A stretch of DNA of 64,000 nt, from assembly GCF_001522545.3 (NCBI RefSeq), contig NC_031776.1, forward strand, positions 21,223,511 through 21,287,510. The letters run 5' to 3'. Source of the stretch: Parus major. Its lineage: Eukaryota > Chordata > Aves > Passeriformes > Paridae. Below, one piece after another: positions 25,026-37,165 of the stretch. Position 1 is the stretch's first letter; the number at the start of each line of letters is the position of its first letter. The notes under the pieces are model-generated. The model did no database searches. It saw only the letters and a list, made by a program, of their open reading frames with translations, and was not told where the DNA came from. Made by a program: the position numbers and the translations under genes.

Positions 25026-27227
25026 CTTGGCTTTTCCAATATCTGTAGCTTAAAGAGGTGGGAGCAATTGACCTGCTTGGTTAGTTTGGCTACATTTCTT
25101 CTCCTGCTTTTGACCCCAAAATTCAGTGTTCCTTTCTATATGTCAACTCAGCTTCAAGAGAAGGGCCACAGAATACTCTGTATCTGTTAAACATATGTAT
25201 CCCAAGAGTTTAGGCACTTCCAGAAGATCAAAACCACAATTTGAGCCTCCTGAGACTAAAAAAGCACTGAGATTTTTTTATTTTCTGTCCAAATTGTCTA
25301 GCTGTTCACTACACTATATTGTAACAAATATCTCCTTTCTGCTTCTCCTTTTTGAACAAATGAGCGAGGGTTTTTATGAAAAATTAAATACATCCTGTGT
25401 ATTATGAATCTGAAATACTGTTAGGTTGGGTCATTGAGGAATTTGGTTCTAAAATTTAGGAACAGGAATGCTTAATGACTCCCAAATAGAGCAGAGATTA
25501 ATACCAAAACCCATCTCCTTTAGCCAAATTATGGGCAAGTGTTGCAACATGTATTAGCAGAAGTTTAAAAATATTGACAGAAAACACTGTGGGTTTTTCC
25601 CTTGTATTCTTATAGTTATTCTGGGATTTTATGAATTGCTTACTTGGTGTTAGCTTTTATCTGTATTTTCATTTTTTTATTTACTGAAGAGAAAAATCAC
25701 TTGGGGCAACCATTTGACCTTTTTTGGATTCATTAATTTTTGCTGCAGTCTTGCAATTTTATCAAAGGTAATGATAAGGTGGACGTAAATAACCTTTACA
25801 CTTGTTTATCAATTGTCTTATACAAATTCATATAATTGTCTTCTGCAAAGTACATTGGAGAAAGGCTGAAAATCTTGGAGTCCTGTGAACAATATGCACT
25901 ACAAGTCACTGTTTCCTAGACCATGCAAGACAGGTGCAGAGTAACTCAAACACAAAGTGGAAATTTATGAGTATTGGTTTTCTTATGTAATGACAAAATG
26001 TATTGCTAATAGGGCTAGAAAGTAGCTGATATTTCTATTGGAGTAACTGGAAATAGGCTTTGGCACCTGAGACTCCTGGCTTTCCTCATACCTGCAGAAA
26101 TGGTCTTCATTTTCTGTTTGCAAGCCCCTCCTTTCATTGCTGCTGGTGTGAGGGTAAGAAATTTTCAGTGAGTTTAGAAATCTGTCAAGTTCTAGTACTG
26201 CCCATTCCTGTATAAATTTAAAGTGGAAAAGTAAAGAAAGCAGAGGTCAGTTCAGGGATGGAGACTGGGGACTACACGGTATAAGAAAGCTGAGGTGGGA
26301 TCTCATATCTCAGAGAACTTGAGAAATCAGAAGGGATCCCAGTTCAGGGTATGGTGAGAAAGTGAAAGAACCCCTTTATATATAACCCCTAACCTCTATT
26401 GAAGCATTTCAACCCATCTCCTGTGCAATCTCCTCAATGTTTAGCACTCTTCAAAAGTGCCTTTCCTCCCTCATTCCACCACCTGTTTCCATGTCATCTC
26501 TTAAAGGGGGTGCAGAAGTCTGATGCTAATGAATCCAACTGGTGCAGAAGTTCCAGCCTGAGTAGTGTACACACATGGATCAGATTTCTGGATCATGGCC
26601 TAAGGCTGAAACTGTAGCCAAATATTTCCTGTTTTACGTGAGACCCTGCAGCACATGGCTGTGTCCTGGAACAGTGCATTAACTTGGCAGTGTTGCAAGT
26701 CATGTTTCTCTTTAAAACTAATTTTCTTCTATGAAATATCCATTGGAAATGGTACTTGCTTTTGAGTGGTTGATGGATTGCAGTAGAGGGGATTGATGGT
26801 AATCCTGTTTGGCTTTGCATTCTTCATTTTACTTCGACAAGAATCTAAGAGAGACTCTACACTTTCCATTACCAGTGTTTTTCAGCTGGTATTTCTGTGT
26901 TGGTGAACTTTGAACAATTCAGAAATGGCTTATTCCATTTTAGTATTTATAGCAAGTGGACTACACGTACTGGGATTCAGACAAATTTCCTGAATTTGTG
27001 TAAAGCAGCTCAAGAAATTTGGAGTGTGAAAGACACTGAAAGAATCCTTACTGCATTCAAGAATGGACTATATACTAGATTTTCATTATGTATATTGTTT
27101 TTAAACTATCTTTAGATCTTGGAGATTTTTTATTTTAGGCTGTGGATTTTGATTTATTCAATAAAATTGTTGTATGCCAAAGGAACCTCTCTCTTCTCCT
27201 TGGTCTACTGTAGCCATTGAAGAAATC
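25026..27227. other. Noncoding DNA, no gene seen
   Basis: Short open frames of 72-93 codons are present without recognisable content. The segment includes a motif-dense block at 25740-25865, listed separately. The remainder is unique-looking and free of obvious simple repeats. Confidence 0.55.
25740..25865. promoter_or_regulatory. Candidate noncoding regulatory block (GATA/TCF-like sites)
   Basis: Within about 120 bases there are TTTATCAAAGG at 25758-25768 (overlapping GATA-type TTATC and TCF/LEF-type ATCAAAG), TGATAAGG at about 25772-25779 (GATA), and TGTTTATC at about 25803-25810 (forkhead/GATA-like), with AATTGTC repeated twice downstream. The combination resembles vertebrate enhancers, but AT-rich DNA produces such cores by chance. 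Conservation would decide. Confidence 0.25.
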
Positions 27228-27331
27228 ACTTTGCACATTAAGTTGTTTGAGCATTATAACCCAGAATTTGTTTATGTCTAAGAAACTGAGGCAAAAGAAT
27301 TATTGTGCTTTCCAGTCAGGGGCAAAATTGG
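27228..27331 (-). repeat. MIR/CORE-SINE-like relic, antisense
   Basis: The plus strand follows antisense MIR over about 100 bases: CTTTGCACATTAAG near 27230 (MIR core CTTTACATGTATTAA), GCATTATAACCC at 27251-27262 (MIR TATTATTATCCCC), and an exact 12-base match GAAACTGAGGCA at 27282-27293, followed by a diverged GTGCTTTCC (MIR GTGACTTGCC). Blocks appear in the right order with near-right spacing. The family consensus is recalled, not searched, so the call is tentative. Confidence 0.45.
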
Positions 27332-28020
27332 ATGTAGGACAACAATGAGGTAGGTCCAGTTTCTGCAGCACTCTTCTGTTATCTTTGTGCACGTTCATGT
27401 TAGGTAGGTGGGGCTGCTGAGAGAGGAGTTCAGACTTTGAAGATAATGACCACTGAAGCCAAACACTCTGAAAGACTTTTCTAATCCAGTGCAGCCAAAT
27501 TTATGCAGTGACCTGGTGAGGTCATTTTAATATGAAGAGGAAGACTGATTAAAGATACTAGGGAGATGAAAATGAAAGACAAGCAAGCCATAGCCATTTG
27601 CAATTTTGTAACCTTTTCCCTTAAATAACCTTATAGGAAATTTTTCATCTAAGTGTGGTTCCTTTATGGGATTACCATCATAAGCAAAAGAAATTGGTAG
27701 CCAGCTGGCTCATCAAAAAACCCTGATGATGTAAATTTCAAGAAGCTTTCCCCAGACATCTTGCACTGGAAATATATCTGAACTTGTAAAAATCTCCATA
27801 ATTATCTATTTTAGTCTTTGTTTGTCAGTTGCAGCTTGTCAGCTTTATGTCCCCTTTCTATATAAAAATCTGTGCTAATGCTACTGCCAGTCATTAGTGT
27901 TTTACTGCTCTTTGTTTTGTTACATTACCCAGTGTGTTTGAACTCCACCAGTCTTGACATTTAATCAAAAAGCCTATGTCTCTAATGCTCTGAAAACTGA
28001 TGACATACAGTTGGGAAAGA

Positions 28021-28340
28021 CCACATCACTTAATTTTTGAGAACAGATTTATTGCAGATTTATTAATTTTTTCCAAGTGAAACGCTGAAATGAAGCAATC
28101 CACACACAATTATTTTAATATTGGTTCTGACAAGGAAGTGACATTTATTTATAAACTAAAGTGAATTTTCTGATTTAATATTTGCTTTCATTGAAATGAA
28201 AATTATTTGAGGGGAAAATATGATTATAGGAATTATTAAAACAAAAAAGATAAGGTAATTTAACAATATAATTATCATTAAATCTGGAATATATATGGAG
28301 AATGATCAGTATTTTCCATACTTCAAATTGTTAAGCAATA
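28021..28340. promoter_or_regulatory. Candidate noncoding regulatory block, very AT-rich
   Basis: About 300 AT-rich bases contain many TTATTAAT, CAATTATTTTAA and AATATAATTATCATT-like words, all homeodomain-type ATTA cores, but no strict simple repeat. The texture is like that of conserved noncoding elements near developmental genes. It could equally be ordinary AT-rich intron DNA. Confidence 0.2.
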
Positions 28341-29764
28341 TAAATAGGGCTAATAAATAAAACATAATCTTGTATTTGCCAGGATTAGTGCCATTGAGAT
28401 TTATTACACACATCATTCTAGTGTCTAAGAGTTTGTCCTATCATGTTCTTCAAACAATTTAACTGCAGAAAAGTTGTAAACTTTTGGGGTTAAAAATTTT
28501 ATTTATATAATCATATGATAAAAATTAGTTATCAAAGTAGCTCAGAAAACATTACAACTATCTGGCTAGAATTAAAACTGAGGGCACTTGAACACTTTAA
28601 GTACAAGTTAGGTGTTTTAAGGTTATCAGCCCAAGCTTATGAGTGGAGATATCTTCTTCTTAGTGGAACAAACTTTCCTGATCTTCTCCCACTTGAAAAG
28701 AGGGGAAAAGGAAATACCTGAGAGACTAGAAAAGAAGGCTGTAGATGTGAAGATTTCTTCCTAAAGTTCCCAGTTTGGCCCCTAAACAAACCCAAAGAAG
28801 ATTAAATCCAGGAACAGAAATACCTGCAGAATTAATACATTTACACTGTCAAACAAAGCGCTCTGTTCATCCCATCATAGCAGGTAGTAATGTTCAGTTT
28901 GTTTGTGGAATCTAAAACTCTATGGTTTTGGACCCTGGTGAAGTCAAACTTCAAATTGTGCTTGAGTTAAAATCAGATTTGGATCACTATCCTTTCAGGA
29001 ATGTACATCTTTAAATAGATTCCAGATTCCTGTGGCTAGATTCCCCAGTCTAAATGCACTGCCCTTGGCAAAGGACTTGAAAATGGAAAAGGAAGTGATT
29101 GCTTTAAAGCTTTTGTGGTTCCCTCCTCTCCAAGCTGGCTGAAGTCAATCCAATTCCAAGTCAGTGTGCTCAGATGCCCCTGGACTCCAGGAATTATTCT
29201 GGCAGCCAGAAACTGCTGCAGGCAAAAAGGCAAGAGCTACTTACTCTTCCATGTGAGAAAGAGGCAGGAGAGGAAGACCTGAGGTAGGACCCTGGTCTTC
29301 TGCCTAAAAGTTATCTTTTTCTAGAAAGGAAAAAACCATTAAGAATCTTCTTGTATTCAAAGAGTGGATTAATACTACTATTAGGGAAAAGATCTTGCTG
29401 TAAACTGAACACGATTTTGCATCAGGTTTATGAAGAAGTTTGAAGGGGCAGAGGTTCAGCTGGAGGATTTACAAAGGAACAGATCAGGTGTGAGGATGAT
29501 GGACACTGGTTAAAATTTATGTTTATGGTATTAGAGGCTGGCGTAGTTGACCCTTATAACTTAATGAGCAGAGACCTGCAGCTCATGTTTGACAAAGAAA
29601 TGCTGGATTATGTTCTTGATTTTGAATGCCTTTGTTCCTAGGTGCAACTAAGAGGACAGATACTTAAATGTGTTGAACACAAAGGCTCTATAAGTTAATG
29701 AAAGCTTTCCTTGTGTGAACCTATGAATAGCAAGGCCCCAGGGTGTAAAGTTTGAAATGAAGTG

Positions 29765-29826
29765 GGATCACATTGAAAAATCTCACCCTACCTGCCTCAG
29801 TATCTTTGTTTATAAAGTAAACGTTT
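29765..29826 (+). repeat. MIR/CORE-SINE-like relic, sense
   Basis: TGCCTCAGTATCTTTG, beginning at 29793, followed by TTTATAAAGTAAACG, aligns without gaps to the sense MIR segment that begins TGCCTCAGTTTCCTC and continues ATCTGTAAAATGGGG, at roughly 70% identity by eye. The bases upstream (ATCACATTGAAAAATCTCACC) weakly follow the MIR AAGTCACTTAACCTCTC segment. This is a short, diverged match and could be coincidence. Confidence 0.33.
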
Positions 29827-30236
29827 TTAGACAGTTAAATATTTCCACATAGGTTATATAAACTTATAGTTGTATTTGAAGATACTTCAGAAAAGTGCAG
29901 AAGAGAATGAAAAATATGCTCTAAGTAAGTGACCACTACATACAGGTGTTTTACCCCTGTCTACTAAGCGGACAAAAAATTGTGTAGTCTGTGTGTCAGC
30001 TGTAACCAACATATAAGTGCACTGGTTATTGTCCAAATTTACATGTAGAATCTTAAAACAAATCCTAGAACCTTTTTGTCAGAAGAAAGAAAAAGGTATA
30101 CAACCTAATAGACCACCCACTGATTTATAGAGACTGAAGCAAAGACATAAATGCTTTTCAGTAGAAATCAGTATATGCATTGACATAGAAGTTTCTCAAT
30201 ATTTTGGTACATATATCTCCATAGAAGTAAAAATTA

Positions 30237-30255
30237 AAAAAAAAAAAAAAAAAAA
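30237..30255 (+). repeat. Poly-A run, A19
   Basis: An uninterrupted run of 19 A residues is followed by GAAAGAAATTAG. No poly(A) signal or recognisable retroposed body precedes it, so it may be a simple slippage tract rather than a retroposon tail. Confidence 0.85.
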
Positions 30256-30351
30256 GAAAGAAATTAGATAAGTAACAATGCTAGAATTAGAAAAAAAATA
30301 ATGAATGAACTTGTCAGGGACACAATTATTTCTCTGTCCTTCTCAGGTGGA

Positions 30352-30365
30352 ATATATATATATAT
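30352..30365. repeat. (AT)7 dinucleotide repeat
   Basis: Seven AT units are uninterrupted, within a short AT-rich context. Confidence 0.85.
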
Positions 30366-31878
30366 TTTACTGCAAGCAAAGCAGCTTCAGTCAGATCCAG
30401 TTGCTCTCACATTTTTCCTTTAAATTTGATCTATTCTTAGGTTTATCGTTCCAAGGGGTTTTAAAAGGTTTGAACCATGATTTGAAAACACAGAAGAGTC
30501 AATAACTAAGTAAATGTCTTCTTGTGGTGGATATAATTTTTCTTGAAGGTTAAAGCCCAAAGCACTATGATTTGTAATTTAAATTCCTCCATATTTTTGA
30601 TATACTTCTTATTTATTAGCTGGATTTTCAACAGCAGTGACTGAGGGATTTTCAAAATGGAGTTATGAGCACATAAACCTAGAAATAAAATACAACTTCT
30701 CTACAAAAAAACCTTTAAAGTATTATTTTTTTTCTAAATTTGGAATATCAGGTTCCTACATTTCATTCTTCAGAGCAGAAGGGTTAACCAAATGTTGCAG
30801 ACAGATCATTACAAAATGTTTTTCTCTCTCCAGAAGGAGGATTTTTTTTGCACCATGCAGTGCATTGTGCAATGTTCCGTTGCAATGCAAACTATAGATT
30901 TCTGTGGCTATGGGGCCTCTTGTTGAGTGAGAGGTTATGAAAATTCTTCTTTGCTCTCTGGTGATTTCATCTAGTAGGATCCATTCTGCCAAAACTGAAA
31001 TGGCCCCTTCTCAAGCTTTCCCACAAATCAAAATGCATATGGAGGGGTTTTTTTACCTATTTCTGTTGTAGTTATTTTCCTTCTGAATTATGACTTTTTT
31101 TTCCCTCTTTGGTGGTTATCTGTTTCAGCTCATGTTCTCCTGTACAGTGATCTCAGTTTATTCCAACTCAACTACCATCTGCAACATGTTCAGCATTTAC
31201 ATACGTCTTTTTCCAACCTGGTAGCAGGAACACATGATCCATAGAGAGGGAACTACAGGCTTTGGGCCCCTGCCCAGAGCAGCATAACTGGCACAGTCAT
31301 CACACAGTGTAGACAGAGAGAGCTGAGTGCCCAGAGTGGCTGTGACTCCATAGCTTGCAGTGTGAGCTGATCCACCCTCAAATGACACAAGGAAATGCCA
31401 GTGTGAATTACTGCTTACTGTTATTTCCAAAACATGCTTAGGTCCCATTAACACTCTTGTTAATGTTCAACTCTGGTTAAAACATAGTTGATTTTATCTG
31501 GGAAAGGATCACAAAGCCTCTCAAACCACAATTTTATGTGGTTCTTTAATATTGAATTTACTAAAGCCATTTTATCAAATGAAACTTTTAAAATAGACTT
31601 ATTAGCTATTTTTGCCAACATTGAATCTAAAATTAATTCTCATAATTGAAGCACATGTCCCAAAAGAAACTGGAAATTATGGAAACAGCACTACAAAAAC
31701 AGTGGGCTTTGCAAGTCTGATTTGACAATATGTTACATAAATTCATTCTCTCCACATTCAAACCCCCAGTGGAGTTTGAATTCTACCAGCAAAAATCAGC
31801 ATTGCTCTGCTGATTTCTTCAGAGCTAAATTGGCTTATTGCCATTGAAGCTCATATCTGAGAGAGTTTAAATAATTAG

Positions 31879-31914
31879 CTAATATATATTATATAATATA
31901 TATAATATATAATA
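31879..31914. repeat. AT-rich imperfect dinucleotide repeat
   Basis: Thirty-six bases of TA/ATA units (TAATATATATTATA and similar) contain no G or C. It is a self-complementary, cruciform-prone simple repeat. Confidence 0.85.
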
Positions 31915-32726
31915 AAAGTCACAGATTCTTCAAGAGCTTTGTTGTAAACTGATGGACATCTTTCATTCCTGCCTCAGATTTTGCTTATTGATGAAATTCA
32001 AAAAATAGCAGCATAATTGGATAAAATGTTGGAGCCACATCCCTAACTGCATGTTACAGAGGTGCATGATGTGGAGCCTACAGTATTCCTGCCTTAATCT
32101 AGGTACTTACTTTACTTCCTAGTTCATGAAACTTCATGAAAATTGATCACGGAGAAAGGAAAGATGTTGCATTTATTTTATGATTTGCAGTTTTAATGCA
32201 GACCTTGGAGACTCATTAACAGGAATTAACTCATCAGTTGTAGAAATTTTCTCATCATTTTAGTCAGGATAGAAAAGAGTTTAGCATCAAAGTAGGTCTA
32301 TGAATATGTATTTTTCCAAGAGTTCTGTAACCACTTAGAAATGGTTTTAGAATGATCTCATATGAACTCCATTGTGGAGTGGTGGCCATTTCCACTATTA
32401 TTCAATGTTTTGAGCATAAATAGAAATGTTTCACTCCATCCAGTTTATTTATTTATTTTTTTAATATGAAAAACTTCCTTAAAACTGACATGTTTCCAGT
32501 TAGTAAAATTAGATGTTTGTTGGCTTGGATGAAGTAATGACTATTTTGTTTGCTTAGTTAAGTGCAATCAAATAAACAATAGATGCTTCTCATGTATTAG
32601 ATATTAAAGTCACCATCTCTGCAGTTTGAAAAAGCATGTGAGGAAAGTATTGAGTTTATGGGATCAAAGCAGCTTAAATTTTAGTAAAAAGCAGCAAATT
32701 TTCTGGTTTGGATGGGTTTAAATAAT

Positions 32727-32774
32727 ACATTTACATTACATTACATTTACATTACATAAGACATAAGACATAAG
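32727..32774 (+). repeat. Compound microsatellite ACATT(T)n plus (ACATAAG)3
   Basis: Positions 32727-32753 hold five units alternating ACATTT and ACATT. They pass directly into three perfect ACATAAG units (32754-32774), then a broken ACAA. All units share the ACAT core, so the 7-mer probably arose from the 5-mer by a small insertion and then spread by slippage. Confidence 0.9.
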
Positions 32775-33896
32775 ACAATTATCAATGGTGGTACTGTGCT
32801 ATACTGTTGTGTTCCTACAAACAGCAAGTAAAAACCTCAGATGTCAAGTGTCATACTTCTCAGTGGTTTTAACCTTAACAAAGGTAATAGGATACATAAC
32901 TTTCCAAGGTGTTAATTCTAAAAATGTGAAGCAAGAATCTATTCCTCTCCTTGTTTCTTTGATGAGTCGTCAAGATCATTCGAAGTTCTTAAACAGAGAG
33001 GGCATACAAAAATGTACACGTGCTTTGAAAACCTGTCCCAAGCTATTTTATTTCTGTCTCTTTGCCAAAGAATGCTAACTATTTTCAAGGGCTATTTACG
33101 AGTTAGAGGAAGTTCCCACCACATTATAACTGTTTTAAGAAAAGTTAAAACCTGGCCCAAATTATTCCACAGCACAAAATCTTTTTAATCTGCACAAACA
33201 ATTCTTGCATCTGTAAAAAGACTTAATTTTGATAAGGAAACCAAATGCATTGAACCTACATAGCAACATGTCTTTGTCAAAGGCTGCAGTTAGAGTCCCT
33301 GTGGTTGGTAATGTAAACAAAGTGCTGTAGGTCTTTTTTGATGAAAGATTGGTCAAATACTCTCCTTTTGCTGGATAGCGGGAAATGCTTTGGACACCAG
33401 TTGTAAAGATTCTGGTATCATTTTACTGTGACCTGAGAAATGAAACAGGCTAAATAAACAAGTAAATTTGACCTACCTTTACTCATAGACAAAAAGTTCC
33501 ATAGTGTCACTTTATTAATCTGACTATAACTTTGATTCTTTTTTCTCTGCTATTTTTTCCCGTGATGGTACAGAAAAAAACCCCACTGTGATTCATAAAA
33601 CAAGTTGAAAATATAAACTGGAGATGTGCTTTTGTAACTTCATGAGTGCTTGAAATTCAGCTAATTTAGAAGATACATCCTCATCCCCATAGGACTGTTT
33701 ATAGTAAAGATGTTAAATATATCTTTACTGGATGACATATGAGCAAAAAGAGAAATTCCAAAGATGAACAGAATTTCTTAAATGAATTGCTTACTGTAAC
33801 CACCAAAAGAGGAATTACTTCTACTTATATCTGATAAATAAAATTTTAACTATGGTTGGATGTACAGGGAAGAATAAACACAAGCTATGTGTATCT

Positions 33897-33899
33897 ATT

Positions 33900-33945
<46 letters not shown>

Positions 33946-34045
33946 CCTACCTACCTACCTATCTACCTATCTACCTATCTATCTATCTACCTACCTACCT
34001 ACCTACCCCTACCTACCTTCCGACCTACTTATCTATTTATCTATT
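33897..34045. repeat. Composite tetranucleotide microsatellite (GTCT/ATCT/ACCT)
   Basis: The array runs (GTCT)4 at 33901-33916, (ATCT)7 at 33917-33944, (ACCT)4 at 33945-33960, then mixed ATCT and ACCT units to about 34008, and degenerate units to 34045. On the minus strand it is a GATA/GACA/GGTA-type array. Units differ by single transitions, so domains look like spreading point variants. Three overlapping open frames across it encode Tyr-Leu-Ser/Pro-Ile/Thr repeats that are purely a product of the 4-base period. Confidence 0.97.
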
Positions 34046-36630
34046 CAAATACTGGATTGGGAAGGTATGAATCACATTTTTTTATTAAAGTTGATAAAAT
34101 GAAGAAACATAAATTCTTGAGTGATCCAAAGGGAACAAGAGCACAAACTACTCAGGGACTGAAGTTTTCTTCGGAGGTATCTTGATTTGAACACCTTGAA
34201 ATGAAAATTCACATTTATTCTCCCTGCTATCTGAGGCCGTCTCTTGTTTTATCCTTTGGCTGCATATTGGCAAATGAAACAGTATGTTGAAACTTTATGA
34301 TGATAAGAAGTGTATGCTTGAGGGCACTTTTTGCTAGAGCCATTATTAAATGAAATCTGACTGTTGCAAAATTGTATCACAAGATTTTCTAAAAATTAAA
34401 AGCTCTAAAATGGTTAGTATGAAAAATTCTCACCACTTATTAACAAACTCACTGTCTCATAGCTTGAAAGATGCACTGAATTTTTTCATCTTCTTGCTTT
34501 TATCTAATGGTTCAATTGCCAACATTTCATGTAAATGGCAAAGGGTTTCCCCTGTTTTTTAAGGTTTTTTGGATAATAATTTTATTCCATTGGGATTCTG
34601 TGTTCAGCATTGATCATAACTGAGAGAAAATACTGAATTCCAAACCAGTACAAAATCAGGCTTGCAAATTAATGATTAAACAGTGGAAATATATTTATAG
34701 TATTTACAAGAGCTCTGGAAGAAGTTCTGTTTCAGGAAAGTACATTTTTTTGAGAAAGCTACTAACACACTAGTTTTTAATATTACATGTTGTGTAATTA
34801 ATGTGCATTACATGTATCTATATATATTTATACTAAAAAATCATAAATGTTCAATTAAAATTAAGCAGAGATATAGCCTAGGACTGTTGTTCTGTTAAGT
34901 TTTCAAGTTGTGGAAAATTCAAACAGTAGAAGACTTTCAATGTAAGTCTAAAATATACAATATTTTACCTCACAAACAGGTACATTGGCATGGCTCCCAG
35001 GGTTAATATTTTTAATGTTTTTTAGGCAAAATTCTGATCTGAAATTCTATTTATGTCAGTGTAGTTATACTGCTGTAAGTTGGGGCACAAGGTCTTCAGG
35101 CTGTGCTGTCTCCCTTGGCTGGGAACAAACCTTAGCAGCTCAGCTGTAACAATCCCTGCTTTCTGTTCTCCTCTAGAAACACCCTGTAGGTCTTTAATAT
35201 CTCTTTATCTCTCTGGCAATCCAAAGAGGCCCTGCTCTCTGACACCAGTCTAATAGGCTCATTCTTCATCACAGATCAAGATGTGTTATGGAGCCTTTTC
35301 AATCTGAAAGAAAAAAATGACTCTTGCAATGGCAGCACTCTAAAAAGATTGTGTCAGCAGGTTGCCTGTATTTATCTGGGCAGTTATTCCAGGATGATTC
35401 ATCTGCATATAGGAGTACCTGTATGTCTCTGTGGACATATCTGGAAGGAAATTATTCTATTACTGGCATTTACATTAGTGGAATCTTTGTATTTTTCATA
35501 TCCTACCTTAATTTACTGAATTCTGTGGTAAGGCTATATTGAAGTAAAACACTTGTCATGTTGCCACCTCAACTCACTGTGTAGCTCATCTTTGTGGAAG
35601 TCACAAGCAATTGTTTTATGCAAGATCTGATTCCTGCACTTGCAATTCTCACCTTGCAGTGAGATAATGTTCCCAGAATGTCAGTATTCGCACATAACCA
35701 CCTCAGGGCCATTTCCCCCCTATTACATCATATAATGGAGATTACTTGCTGCAAGCTGCTCTGTATCAGAAGTCACCATTCTTTCTCTACACTAAAGAAA
35801 TTATTAGTTTAAAAGCTCTTTTCCCCGCTCAAACCTTCTTCCACTGAACTGGAAAGAGTAACAAGTGAAGAAAATTACTCACTTGAAGCACAAAAAATGG
35901 TGAAAATTACAATTTAGAACATAAGGAATGACAAGTGCTGTCTTACTTTCTTATACCACTAACTCATTCTTTAGTAGTTACTAGGAGTGTTGCCTGAAAA
36001 CATGACTGGAAGCTTTATGTGGCCATTTGCAAAATGAACTATACCTGCCTTTGCCTGATTCTAGGAACTGTGGAGTGTATTTCTCAATAAACTCTGTCTC
36101 ATGCATATATAGAGTTATCATTGGTGGGAGTGAGATCGAAGGATGCTTTTTTAAAGAAGGCATCTACTACTCTAGTAGGACCTCTGTTGTAGTAGGAATT
36201 CCTTATAGACTGAGAAAGTTCATTTTCTGAAAAGGATCAGAAACCTAAAGAACTTGTGGCTCTATTCATAGACATAAATCTACAGATTTATGACTTCATA
36301 ATGAAACACAATTTGCCAATGCAACATAGAGTAGCAGCAGCATAAATCCAATTCCAATTTAAATATATTTGCTCTCTCAAAGCTAATCCATTCTGTTCAG
36401 ATGCTCAGGAGGTTATATTCTTATGTCTTCCTCAAGAGGCAGACACTAAGACCAGGTCAAACTCCAATATTTTAACTAAATAAGACTCAAAGCAACATTT
36501 GGGATTTTGTGTCTATCCCTCAGCAAGGAGAGAGATGTTTAGCTGAATTTCGTTGTGTGTTCCTATCCCATCAGAGCTTGAACCCCTTTAAAGAGTAAAT
36601 TCCACATCTAAGGAGTATTTGGAGCCACAT

Positions 36631-36840
36631 TGTCTTGGTTTAGGGCAAATCTGGGAGAAAACACAATTTAACATCAAAATCAACCCAGGACACACATTCA
36701 AGAGACAAGAAAACCAGACTATAATAAACAACATACAGACTGCATTGGGAGAGCCATTTTTAAAATATGAAAGTGCCAATATCAGAACTCTCCCAACTAC
36801 TTGGAAGCTCACTATTATCTTTAGGTTAAAGAATTCCATC
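36631..36840 (+). mobile_element. Possible avian LTR-like fragment
   Basis: The segment starts TGTCTTGGTTTAGGGCAAAT and continues CTGGGAGAAAACAC, then AACCCAGGACACAC. The TGTCTTGGTTT opening and the GGGAGAAAA block recall the 5' ends of songbird endogenous retrovirus LTRs known to me. LTRs begin with TG. I cannot define the 3' CA end or a target-site duplication, and no retroviral coding sequence is visible nearby. If real, it is an old, solitary, decayed LTR piece. Confidence 0.3.
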
Positions 36841-37080
36841 TTCTTCAAGAATCATTGCACATATTAACAACAACCGTATCAACCTCATCCTATTGTCTTG
36901 TCAGATTAATTCTTGGAATTCCCCCAAGCAGCAGGACAAAACAGCATAGTGACACCACCACACTTTTACATTTGCAATGATTTTTCTTACATTCTCCTCT
37001 GAAATATCCAAATTCAAAAATATACATTCTGTAGTCTTAATTTCTCATGACAGTCATCATAAACAGAAAGCATGAGGAAT

Positions 37081-37165
37081 AATTGTCCTTTATTTATGCA
37101 AAGCTGACATGCAGCAATCATTGCCAATTGATGAGCAATAGTTAATGTGACATCAACTTGTGTTT
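37081..37165. promoter_or_regulatory. Candidate regulatory block (octamer-like and CCAAT sites)
   Basis: TTATGCAAAG at 37094-37103 is close to the POU octamer. It is followed within 50 bases by AGCAATCATTGCC and CCAATTGATGAGCAAT, with TTAATGTGACATCA after that. The compact motif cluster has little simple-repeat character. Regulatory function is inference. Confidence 0.2.

Larger units (their letters stand above)
27332..33896. other. Noncoding DNA with simple repeats
   Basis: No gene is recognised. The longest frames are 97 codons (32785-33078 plus), 86 codons (30637-30897 plus) and 85 codons (31197-31454 minus, in a slightly GC-richer patch), none with familiar content. Simple repeats and one motif-dense block are listed separately. 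Confidence 0.55.

Noticed and set aside
33852..34185. Three overlapping open frames encoding Tyr-Leu-Ser/Pro-Ile/Thr repeat proteins
   Set aside because: They are an automatic product of a 4-base repeat, which reads the same in all three frames; not a gene.
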